64,000 bases of DNA, taken from positions 682,001-746,000 of the forward strand of contig JANEZZ010001497.1 of assembly GCA_026122225.1 (NCBI GenBank), read 5' to 3'. The position numbers and the translations under genes were made by a program. The notes beneath the pieces were generated by a model that did no database searches, had not been told where the DNA came from, and saw nothing but the letters and a program-made list of their open reading frames with translations. Below, piece by piece: positions 53,532 to 63,648 of the stretch (positions within the stretch are counted from its first letter, which is position 1; every line of letters starts with the position of its first letter). The DNA comes from Heloderma charlesbogerti. Its lineage: Eukaryota > Chordata > Lepidosauria > Squamata > Helodermatidae.

Positions 53532-54904
53532 TTGTGGGTGGAGTTCTGTTGTGTGGTGGTGCTCCTGTGTTTGTGGTGGTGCTTAGTGGATTTCCTTGTG
53601 TCAGTGTTCTTTGTGCACTGTGGTGTTTTTGTCTGGTTTGGTCTGTGTGTGTGTGTAGTTAAGTGGTGGTTGTGCGTGGCTGTCTGGGGTGTGTGTATTT
53701 GTGTGTGTAGTAGTGTGACTGCTCTAAAATGGCTGCACCAGTGCTTGGCAGGAGGTGGGACCATGAGGAGACCAAGGTCTTCCTCATTAACATTAAGAGC
53801 AGCTAGGCAGTGGCAGCGCTGTTTGGCAGCTGCTCCTGCCACAGTGAAGTTTATTGGGCCCGGATAAAGAGGAGGATGGAGCGAGCAGGCCACCATCGCA
53901 TGACGGGACCATTGTGGTCCAAATGGAAGGCGCTGAAGCAGTCCTTTATCAGGGAGGGGATGGCTACTGCTGAGAGGAGGGCACCACTGTCCAACCCCCC
54001 CACCTACTACTGGCGCATCCACAGAGTGTGGGTCAAGGTAGGCCAGCCCCCATTTTCGCAGAGGGATATGCCTGGTAAGTTATAGTTATCCCATCCCATC
54101 ATCAAGTTTAACTAAATATGAAAACAAGGATGTGTACCGAAAATGAAGCTATCTCTTTGTGGTCTTATGTGGAAACAAACAAATCCTGACATTTAGCCTG
54201 CCATCCTATTCTTGTTGAACTTGGACAGAAAAAGGTCTCATCATCTTCTGGCCACTTTGGCTGGTTGAAGGGATGCTGGGAACTGCATTGCTTTATCCTG
54301 TACAACATGCATAGGATTATGCGGGCCTGGCTATAACTCATATTACACACTGACATGCTGTCCATTTCCAGGGAAATGCTGCTGCTGCCGGTCTCTGCAC
54401 AGTGCACACAGGGGGACTGGCACCAGCCCAGCAGCAACAGGACCAGCCTCTCGGTGTGTGCACATCATCCTTCTTCATGTAGTGATTGCTGAATTTTTGC
54501 ACCCCACCCACCCCACCTTTCTACCAAGACATTGGCACTCCAGTCAACTCATGAGCAAGTGTTCATCTGAGAGCTTGGAGATCTGGGTATAGTCCACTCA
54601 GCCATGGAAGCTCGCTGGGTGACTTTGGCCCAGTCAGAAAGCTCCAGCCTACCTCAATGTTGTTGTTGTGAGAATTAAATGGAGAGGAAGAGGCTAATGT
54701 GAGCAGCCTTGGGTTCCTTGCGCTACGAAAAAAGGTGGCATTTATGCAATGCATCAATAGAATGAATAAATACCATGGCATTGCAAATGTAGAAATGGGG
54801 TGAGTAGAAGTGCAATCCTGTGCATGTTTTCAGATGTCCAACAGTCCCCATCATGCCAAAACTGTCAGTACTGTATAATCTGCCTCCCTAATTATCCCCT
54901 CATC

Positions 54905-55099
54905 ATTAGACAAAGCCCTCTTTAATGAGCTTCCATCATGCATTAAAAACGTGGTTGTTCAGGCAGGCATTTGGGGTGGGTTAGGGTATTTAAAAAAAAA
55001 ATTATGGTAAAATTTTATTGTTTTAAATTGTTTTATGGTGGGTTGTACAGCGCCCAGAGTGGCTGGGTGACCAGTCAGATGGGCGATCAATAAATTTAA

Positions 55100-55130
<31 letters not shown>

Positions 55131-55135
55131 AATAG
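54905..55135 (+). mobile_element. L2 LINE 3' end, 5' truncated
   Basis: GAGCTTCCATCATGCATTAA, GGGTTAGGGTATTT, CCCAGAGTGGCTGGGTGACC and an (AAAT)n tail at about 55090-55133. Same family as the L2 at 24.5-28.2 kb, whose reversed 3' end matches. Confidence 0.9.
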
Positions 55136-55218
55136 ACCTTGTGGTGAGAGGACAGAATCAGTGGTTCTTATAGTAGTAGGGATGGTGACAGACAGATCAA
55201 TCAATGACTGTGGTTTTG

Positions 55219-56088
55219 TAGGGATGTACGAAAGTCACTTACCTTTTTGAAGGGTAATTCCCACACCACACATTCATGGTGGAGGGGAGGCGCTCCGTCC
55301 CTCCCCCCGAAATTCTGGCCGGGGGGGAGGCGCTCCATCCCTCCCCCCCCGAATCCTGGCCGGCCGGCGCTGCTCCGCAGGGATTCTGTAGAGCCGCCAG
55401 CCGGCTCCACCAGTGGCCGGACATCTGGCCGCTGGCTAGCAGGGACGCAAATGGTGGCGGCCGTAGCCGCCACCATTTGCGTCCCTGCAGTAACCCATGA
55501 TAGGCTATGTAAATGTTTACGTAGCCTATCATGGCTGATTTAAAAGAAAAAAAATGCACGTACGCAAATGCTATTAAATGCTATTAATAAATCTACGCTA
55601 TTTGCGTTCCCCTTATTTTCACCGTCTTAGTCTACGTAAATGTTTACATAGACTAAGACATGCCAAAATGAGGAACGGAAATGGCGGTGCCCATGGGCGC
55701 CGCCATTTGCGTACGCACATTTTTCTTCTTCTTTTAAATCAGCCGTGATAGGCTCTGTAAACATTTATGTAGCCTATCACAGTGTTTTTTAAAAATCGAG
55801 CTGTGATAGGCCACGTAAATCTTTACGTAGCCTATCACGTTTTTTTTTTTAATTGGAAATGGTGGTGGGGACAGCCGGTCGGAAGACCGGCCGCCGCTGC
55901 CACCACCTCTGAACTGCTGCCGAACCGCCGCTGGAGCCGCCGCTGCCAGGAAGATCTGCCCAAGGTAAGTCCCGTCCCGGGGGGGGGGGGGGCGGGGGGC
56001 AGACCATTCCGCCACCAATTTTGGGGAGCCCGAATGCGCTGGCATTCGGCCTCCCCGAGATCTGTGGCGGAATTCTCTGACATCCCTA
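55219..56088. mobile_element. Palindromic non-autonomous hAT copy (870 bp)
   Basis: Begins TAGGGATGTACGAAAGTCAC and ends ACATCCCTA. Flanks TGGTTTTG (55211-55218) and TAGTTTTG (56089-56096), 7/8. Donors near 55242 (minus) and 55964 (plus, CCAAGGTAAGTCCCG). Confidence 0.92.
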
Positions 56089-56565
56089 TAGTTTTGTTCA
56101 CTCACTGCATATATAAATGCATTCATTCTGTTACTGTGACATCCCACAGCTGTGCATCGTGCCTTGCTGGCGGAGGAGGCACTGAGGGCTGCAGAGAGGG
56201 AGAGGAGGAAGAGGAAGAGGAAGAAGAGGAGGAGAAAGAGGAGGAGAAGGAGACTCAGGAGGAGATCCAAGAGCCCCAACTGCAGCCAGAGCCAGCAGCA
56301 AGAGGAGCAGCATCTGTGGAGGAAGTCCACTCTTCTTCCACAGATGAAGCCCCTCTTCTTGTGCTCCTGAGGCGTCTCTTGACAGATGTCCAGAGGCTCA
56401 GCAGGACCTGTAAGTAGTACTACAGAATGGCACGTGAGCTAACAACTCTGCCTGCAAGATGCATATTACCATTGTGCTTTATACTTCTCTTTCTACACAC
56501 AGGTGATGACCTTCAAAGAAGGGTGGAGGCCACAGAGTGGGAACTGCATCCTCCTATGAACTGAG

Positions 56566-57129
56566 GCCTGCAGCCAGCCAGTGCCCAGCCCAATGTTACA
56601 ATTGTTTCTGTGTTTTGTTTTGATCTGTTCTGTTTGCTTTATTTTACGTGGAGGTGCATATCACATACATGTAAACTAGACGCATACCAGAGGGATCTTT
56701 TCACATAGAACTCTCGGTGCTTAGGGAAAACCAAAAGCTGAGGGAGTCCAGAGAGAGACCACAACAAGGTCTTTGAAAGCAGTTCCTTGATTTATGAAAG
56801 AAGAATTTAAAATGAATTAAAAGCACACATCAAGACAATTAGAACTATACATACATTTGGGGAATCAGAATCATACTAACATTCAGAGGGGTAAAGATAC
56901 ACATATACAGTCGATAGTGAAGTACACTGGGATGCATAGAAAACTCTATGTGTGTGTAGTAGGGATGTACGCTGTTGCATAGTCCGCCACACACAGTGGG
57001 GCAGTGTGAGTTATTATAAAACTCCGCCACATATCGCCAGTACTTTGGGCTCTGCCCAGGCCAGACAGGGACTGCTTGTTTGGACAAAGTTCTGAGGAAC
57101 ACCTCAGTGTGACCACACTCACAATTACA
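56566..57129. other. Region between the convergent genes of the third hAT
   Basis: Corresponds to 10417-11450 of the inner copy. No independent ORF. A TAGGGATGTACGC at about 56960 resembles an element terminus by chance or is a very short remnant. Confidence 0.5.
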
Positions 57130-57289
57130 TGATTCAGACCTTTGGCTCACATTAGCAGCAGTATCATCATCCCAGGGGTCCTCCTTGTCACTTGATGACT
57201 GCTCTACTCTGCTGACAGCTGGTGGTGGTGGAGGGAGGTGCTCCTCAGGAATCCATCCCCTGTTGGAGCATATGAAGGCAAGGGTGGAG

Positions 57290-58043
57290 TAGGGGTGGAT
57301 GAAAGTCACTTACCTTTTCTCGTAGCTTGTTTGCGGTGGGGGGGAGCGCTTCGCTGCTCCCCCCGCGAAGTTCAGGCCGGGGTGGGAGGCTTCCCGCCTT
57401 GCCCGGCCAAAATTCAGGCCGGGGGGGAGGCTTCCCGCCTCGCCCGGCCAAAATTCAGGCCGGGGAGGAGGCTTGCCGCCTCGCCCGGCCGCGAACACGA
57501 AAGTAAAAAAACAACAACAAAAAACATCCCCTGATAGGCTACGTGACGATTCACGTAGCCTATAATGGCTAGATCTGCAAAGTCAGCCATGATAGGCTAC
57601 GTGAATCATCACGTAGCCTATCACGGGTGACTTTAAAAAAAAAAAAAAAAAAGCGCGTACGCGAATGGCGGCCCCCATAGGGAGCCGCCATTCGCGTTCC
57701 TTATTTAGTTGCTGTAGTCTACGTAAAGATTTACGTAGACTACGGCGAAAATAAGGGCAACGCAAATCAGGGGACTTTTTTTTTCTTTTTCTTTTATTGC
57801 AATTGCGGCGGTGGCAGCCGGTTGAAAGACCGGCTGCCGCTCCCGCCCTGCTCGAACACCCGACGAACCGCCAGCCGGACCCGCCGCCGGGAGGGACATT
57901 CAGGGAAGGTAAGTCCCGTCCTGGGGGGGGGGTGCGGGGTGCGGGGGGGTGCGGAGGATTTCTCCCCGAAACTTGTTCGGGGGGCCGAACACGTTGGCGC
58001 TTGGCCCCCCGAAGTTTTGGGGAGAAATTCTCCGCCATCCCTA
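57290..58043. mobile_element. Palindromic non-autonomous hAT copy (754 bp) in transposase coding sequence
   Basis: Perfect GGGTGGAG duplications at 57282-57289 and 58044-58051. It splits the sequence encoding TPEHVSTL / AFICSNRGW. The palindrome core lacks part of one arm (it jumps from GCAACGCAAATC to a T-rich tract near 57770). Confidence 0.94.
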
Positions 58044-59405
58044 GGGTGGAGACATGTTCTGGTGTGAGTCTGCTTCGGCGGGTGGTGACAACGTTGCCAG
58101 TGGTGGAGAAAAGCCTTTCAGAGGACACACTCGAGGGAGGGCAAGATAGATGCCAAATGGCAACTTTGGGCAGATTTGGCCAAACTCCACGTTTTGTCTC
58201 CCAGTATAGGAGAGGATCACTCTCTGGGCTGCTCTGCATTCCCGAGAAACTCTCTCTGGCATAAGCTTCCAGTTCCTGGATAGCCACATCATAAGCTGAT
58301 CCTTTCCTGGCTGCTTTGGCACATTCCCCCTGCCTGCTCCCACTTACACCGAGCTCCACTACCATTGAGGAGTACAAGTAGAACTTTTGACAAGATGCCC
58401 CTGTGTCTGTATGTTGTGTTGGTGGTGCAGCTGCTGTGGCGTCATCATCGCCCCTCCTGCTGGTGATGGTGCTACTGCTGCAGATATTATCTTCAGGGGA
58501 GGTAGTAGTCCTACTAGCCTCACTCTTCCCCAGCTCCTTCTCATCCAGCACATCTCTCTGGCGGCACTCCATGACTTTCTCTATCAAATAGGTTTTTACA
58601 CTTTGGAAGTCAGGGTTCTGGTTTGGCAGCACCGCCCTTGTTGTGCTATCCCGGAACCATTGTTCAAGGAACGCAGCAGCAACGTATTTCATGTCCCCCC
58701 TCATCAAAGTGATGTGTTTGTTGGTGCCCAGCTCCTGCAGAAGGAATTCAGCAAGCCTAACTGCAGGATTGGGGACTTGACTGCCTACAGCACTGGTGTG
58801 CTCACAAGCTCAGCATGGTGTTTTCTCAGCACCCCCTCTATAATCTTCAGCACAGGTAGAACTTGGCCCAGTGTGGCATAGTCTGCACTCAGTAGCATTG
58901 TGCATTCATCAAATATGTTTAAAATGTCCACCAGGTCTTGCATTCAGAGCCACGGATGTGGTGTGACAAAAAATTTGGAGTGGTGTTGTTTCTCAGTAAT
59001 GTAGTCGTTTATAGCTGATCTCTGCTCACAGAGTCTCTGAAGCATATGCAATGTGCTGTTCCAGCATGTGCATACATCCAAAATGAATTTGTGTTCTGGA
59101 AGGCCATGGCTACGTTGGATGGCGCCGATTGCCTCCATTGCTGAGCAGGACTGCCTGAAGTGGGTGCAAATGGATCGGGCCACCTTAAGTAGCTTGCCTA
59201 TTTTAGGAGATGTGTTGCTCAATCCGGAATGCACCACAAGTGAATGTGGTTTAGCCGTGTGATGCGGGCTGCTTTTAGGTAGTTGGAGGCATTGTCTGTT
59301 GCTACACAGCCCACTGTTAGATTTAAGGGGGCCAACCAGGACTGAACAATGTCGCTGTTCTACAAGTCAGTCGGCTGCTCGCACTGATGGATACCCATTG
59401 CGCGG

Positions 59406-59934
59406 TGTCAGGGTGGACACTGAGCCCATAGAATCCCAGAGTAGTTCTGAGTCAGAGGAAGAGCAGTCGCTCCTGGGAGAGGAGCGCGCCCCTTTTTCCC
59501 AGGGCCTGCAGATGACAGAGATTCCTCCCACCAACATTCCTAGATTAGAAAGCAGTCCAGGGAGTGACCCAGCACCTATAGCAGACTGGTTGGATGTGCG
59601 GCTCAGACGCAGAGAGCGGCGCCAAATGGAGAGCGCGGAAAGGAGGCGTATTGCCCGGTTGGCGCTTAAAGAACGGTTGCGCCCAGAGGATCCAGGGAAA
59701 AGGGAAGGGATTCCCCCTAGTCCTTATATTCAGGGGTCTGCCAGTAACTGCCTTTCAAACGGGGACCAACTGTTCCAACTTAGGGCATAGGGATGCTGCT
59801 GCTCAGATCTAGTTGCTACCTGTAGAGTTATTAAGTTGTAAAAGAAGAATAAAGCTTTGAAAAGAATCCCTTTGTCTGTGTCTGGACTTGGCTACTAGAT
59901 TAGACTGAGAGAGCCCTCCAAGGAACCCTTAACA
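59406..59934 (+). mobile_element. Solo LTR (about 529 bp) in the hAT transposase gene
   Basis: Begins TGTCAGGGTGG and ends CCCTTAACA, with 5-bp flanks CGCGG (59401) and CGCGT (59935), 4/5. AATAAA at about 59848. No internal retroelement genes remain. It has a 160-codon open frame with an RRRERRQMESAERRRIARLA basic stretch running through it from upstream. LTR superfamily (Gypsy-like or ERV-like) cannot be settled from the LTR alone. Confidence 0.72.
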
Positions 59935-60986
59935 CGCGTTGACACACAGATAAGACTTTATTTGGTTACTTGTCCATGTGTCACTCATTAAATGTACACT
60001 TCCTCCAACTACACATTTCAAATCCTGTTGGAGTACCCTTCTGATTTCTGAAGCCAGGGCTGGAATGGCAACACCACTAATGTAGTGACGAGAGGGGACA
60101 TCCCACCGAGGGCACAATCTCTTCATGAAGCGCACAAAGACATCATCTTCCACCAGGGAGAAGGGAAGCATACATTTTGCAGTGAGCTCTGTCAAGTCCT
60201 GATTCAACCTTTGTGCCTGGACGCTGTCAGAGGGGAATTTCTGTGTCAGCGTGAGGCATTTCTCCATTGAGGCCTGCCTCTTAGTGAAGCTGCCTTCTGT
60301 GCCCTTCTCACCTGGACCACTTTGCGTGAGGTCTTTGGAAGATGAGGCAAAGAAGGTGGTACTGTTGTTTTTGGATGGTTGTGGCTTCCTGTTGCTATCT
60401 TTGGGCACAAGAAGTGCATGATGCACCTCCATGTGTCGCCTCATGGCAGACGTGCCCACTTGTCCACAGCCCCCTTCTTTTCCTAGCCACGCATGGCTTC
60501 TACAAATATCGCAAAGCATGACATAGCGGTCGTTCTCTGCATATTTGAAGAAGTGCCACACATAGGAGCTCACCCTGCCGCCACCATTTCTTCTGTGGGG
60601 AATGGGGGTATCGGTTTCAGATGAGGTGGCATCTGGAGCTGCACGTTTCCACTCATCTGTGGATGGTGTTGTTGTTGGTGTTGTTGATGTCGCTGACCAG
60701 TGCTTAGCAGGGGACGTTTGTTCCTGAGGTTTGGGATTGCTCCCAAAGAACCCAGAAGGCTGGAAGTGGAGAACAGAGTCAGACCCAGTCTCAGCAGGGA
60801 CATTGATATAGAAGAGCTCCTCATCATCTTTGCTGTCCGGATCACTGATGACACTAAGTCCTCCGGCCTTTTTTTCAAAATCACATGAGCCGCCGCCCAT
60901 GAGGTGATTATCAGCTGGCAGCTGTGGACCTGGTTCACCTGTCCCACTTCTGCTCTCTGATGCAGGGAGGACGGTTGTGGGCGTCT

Positions 60987-62226
60987 CTGTAAAGATTCAA
61001 AATAGATAGAAGCAGAGTTTCATCAGAAATGCAACTTTTACACATGAGTAATAGCCAAGAGAATAAAACTGTGTAGTTGTAGAAATCTATGAAACATAGC
61101 TTGGAATTGCGATCAATCAACATGACAGAAGGTGCAGATGTAAGCTACTACTGCACTAGCTAGCACTGCGAAAACACATGACACAAGGTGCAAAAAAAAT
61201 GTACTGTACAGACTGGGAAACTCCACGAGAATTATCTAAATGTGTCCTCACTGGTGAAAGTCTGAAAAGCATGGGGGAGGAGATATCTGGCTCCCTTGCA
61301 AGGTCCACTCCTTTGCATCAGCTCTATTATACCACTGTGTGGGACTCAGCACCTACAGGGCTGGCCCAAAGCATTTTGCTTCCTGAGGCAAAGGATAAAA
61401 TGGCACCCCTCCATCCTACATAGAGCGATAGCTGAATCTTACTTGAACAGTGACAATGGGAAAGCCTCTTCCACCACACCAGAGGACAACAAGCTGGCTG
61501 AGGAGCTGCAAGGCTCCCTAACGATAGGGCTGGTCCTGACCTGAGCACATACTTGGCGAATCCCACTGCCTTTTTCAAGGGTGCATTTGTGGTCCCCCAG
61601 GAGCAGTGCCTGATTAGTCAGGCCCTCTTTTTGTAGTAGCCATATCGGGGGTCAGACTAAAGGGACTAAATAAGTCTCTGACTCAGATTTCTGCAACATT
61701 TTAAAAACCATCCTCAGAAATGTAATTGCTTAATCAATTCACATCGCAGCTCTAGTTAAAAGAGATCAAGCCCAAACAAGACAGCAAACTATGATGAATG
61801 GCTTTGGAAACAAAGCAAGAACCAAACACTGAAGTGTTTTCCCACCAGAAAGGTGTATCGTTTGAGAAATTATTGCAGTTCTTTTAAAGAGTTGGGGTTT
61901 TCTTTAGTACTGGAGTACCATATAACATTTTAATAATATGAATTATGTTCACAGCAATGAATACGAATGAATGTAAAACAGTCATGTATGTTTTGTGGTA
62001 TTGAAGAAGAAGATCCCTTCCCCAAATGGTGCCCTCCAAAGGTTTTGGACTTCAACTCCCATCAGGCCCAGCCGGCATGAGCAATGGTAAAAAATGCTGG
62101 GAGTTGTAGCCCAAAACATCTGGAAGGCTGCAGGTTGCAGAAGGCTAATGTAGGGACTATTCAAATATTCGAAGGTATTTATTTGTATCCAGATATTTAC
62201 AAGCACTTGTGATGACAGAGTCTTAC
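60987..62226 (-). other. Intron 1 of the third hAT transposase gene
   Basis: Reverse complement of 6577-7811, same length within a few bases. No insertions and no conserved ORF. Confidence 0.75.
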
Positions 62227-63135
62227 CAGAGGCATCCTTTGGAATGATTCATTCCGCCGCTGCACAGTCTCCTTGGGAACATTTTCATCCGCTTTGGAGA
62301 CACTGTCCTTCCGCTCACCATCCATGAACTTTCTTCCTCTTCCTCTGGAGTTGTGGCTGGCTGTGCCTGTGCCACTAGGGATGGCGGAGAATTTATCCAC
62401 GAATCTCTGGGAGGCCGAATGCCAATGCATTCAGCCCCCTGAAATTGGTGGGGAAATTCTCCGCCCCCCCGCCCCCCCCGGGATGGGACCTACCTCTGTT
62501 GAATGTCCTTCTCGGCGGCAGGTCCCGGCGGCGTTTCGGCGGCGTTTCAGCAGGGGTGGGGGTGGCGGCCGGTGTTCCGACTGGCTGCCGCCACCGCCAT
62601 TTCCCCATAAAGTTAAAAACAAAACAAAATGTGATAGGCTATGTAACGATTTATGTAGCCTATCACGGCTAGATTTTCAAAGTCAGCCGTGATAGGCTAC
62701 GTAAATCGTTAAAGAGCCTATCATGGGTGACTTTGGAAAAAAAAAAGCACGTACGCAAATGGCGGCGCCCATGGGTGCTGCCATTTGCGTTCCTTATTTG
62801 GGCCTGGGTAGTCTTCGTAAAGATTTACGTAGACTATGGCGAAAATAAGGGCAATGCTATTTCTTTTAAAAAAACTTTTTTATTTCGCGGCCAGGGAGAT
62901 GGGGTGCTCCCCCCCGGCCAAAATTTTGGCGGCGAGGGATGGGGCGCCTCCCCCCCATCCTGAATTTCGGCCGGGAGGGGCGGGGCACCTCTCCCCCCAC
63001 CAAGAATTTTGGGGGAAGAACCGAAGCGCCTCCCCCTTCACCGAAAACAGCTGCGGGACCAGGTGAAGGACTTTCGTCCATCCTTATGTGCCACTTTCTT
63101 TGGCGGTAATTGGTATTGTGCGCTGCTTACGGTTG
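62227..63135 (-). pseudogene. hAT transposase exon 1, third copy, split
   Basis: 62375-62227 encodes GTASHNSRGRGRKFMDGERK and ADENVPKETVQRRNESFQR. The exon continues beyond the palindromic insertion at 63087-63135 (RC of ...CACTTTCTTTGGCGGTAATT), then is cut. The start-codon part is absent from the window. Confidence 0.75.
62376..63086. mobile_element. Palindromic non-autonomous hAT copy (711 bp) in transposase exon 1
   Basis: Perfect TGTGCCAC duplications at 62368-62375 and 63087-63094. Begins TAGGGATGGCGGAGAATTTA and ends CGTCCATCCTTA. Its palindrome core is truncated on the right (jumps at GGGCAATGCTATTTC). Confidence 0.94.
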
Positions 63136-63472
63136 GAACGTATAATAAGGAACGCAAATGGTGGTGCCCATGGGTGCCGCCATTTGCGTATGTGCTTCCC
63201 CCCCCCAAGTCAGCCGTCATAGGCTACATGACGATTTACGTAGCCTATCACGGCTGACGTTGGAAAGCTAGCCATGATAGGCTACGTTAATCATTACGTA
63301 GCCTATCACAGGTATGTGTTTTTTTTTTTCATTCACTTTGTAATGGCGGCAGCGGCAGCTGGTCCGGCGGGGGGCAGGGGGTGGTGGAGAATTTCACCAA
63401 CAATTTTGGGGGGCCGAATACGTTGGCATTCGGCCTCCCCGAGATTCATGGAGAAATTCACGGCCATCCCTA
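63136..63472. mobile_element. Palindromic non-autonomous hAT copy, left end lost
   Basis: It starts inside AATAAGGAACGCAAATGG, holds CATAGGCTACATGACGATT and TGATAGGCTACGTTAATC palindromes and ends CCATCCCTA at 63472. Confidence 0.8.
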
Positions 63473-63550
63473 GGTCAGGATTTTGGCGGGAGATGCTTTG
63501 CAACCGCGAATCACCCCATCAAAAAGGTAGATGACTTCGGTACATCCCTA
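63473..63550. mobile_element. End fragment of another palindromic copy
   Basis: AAAAAGGTAGATGACTTCGG then TACATCCCTA at 63550. Probably the outer element into which the previous copy inserted. Confidence 0.65.
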
Positions 63551-63648
63551 ATTGCATCTGAGTCTATATTCAGTCCAGAAAGTGTGAATTGGGTAAATCC
63601 TGATCAAAAATGAATTCAAACTAATTTTTCATACATTCCTACTGCACC

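Larger units (their letters stand above)
53729..56565 (+). pseudogene. Accessory Myb/SANT-like protein gene, third copy
   Basis: Exons 53729-54074, 56150-56409 and about 56504-56565, with the same GTAAGT donors and phase-1 junctions as the inner copy. Exon 1 has the full Myb/SANT-like domain (RRWDHEETKVFLINIKSS, then a TAG, then AVAALFGSCSCHSEVYWAR). Exon 2 has a frameshift in the Glu tract. Exon 3 is open: CDDLQRRVEATEWELHPPMN then TGA. Exons 2 and 3 together give a leucine-rich heptad-like run (LLRRLLTDVQRLSRTC-DDLQRRV), the best evidence for a coiled-coil C terminus. Confidence 0.75.
57130..60986 (-). pseudogene. hAT transposase main exon, third copy, interrupted
   Basis: The acceptor TTTACAG|A at 60986 matches the inner copy. 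Readable pieces: 60900-59940 (acidic N-part, BED finger with CDICRSHAWLGKEGG, up to SDTWTSNQIKSYLCVNA), 59405 to about 58944 (second catalytic region and the CSAMEAIGAIQRSHGLPEHK segment missing from the inner copy), 58925-58044 (middle and C-terminal dimerisation region PLLYWETKRGVWPNL, SERLFSTTGN) and 57289-57130 (acidic tail). A solo LTR splits it at 59406-59934 and a palindromic copy at 57290-58043. Confidence 0.85.
53532..63135 (-). mobile_element. Third hAT element, both ends missing, heavily interrupted
   Basis: Accessory gene on plus (53729-56565), transposase on minus (63135-57130), converging as in the inner copy. The left end abuts a SINE at 53532 and the right end is cut at about 63135 by palindromic copies. 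Insertions: L2 tail (54905), palindromic copies (55219, 57290, 62376) and a solo LTR (59406). It supplies the ancestral sequence for two damaged spots in the inner copy. Confidence 0.85.

Noticed and set aside
59299..59790. 163-codon ORF as a host gene
   Set aside because: Its start lies in antisense transposase sequence and the rest inside a solo LTR.
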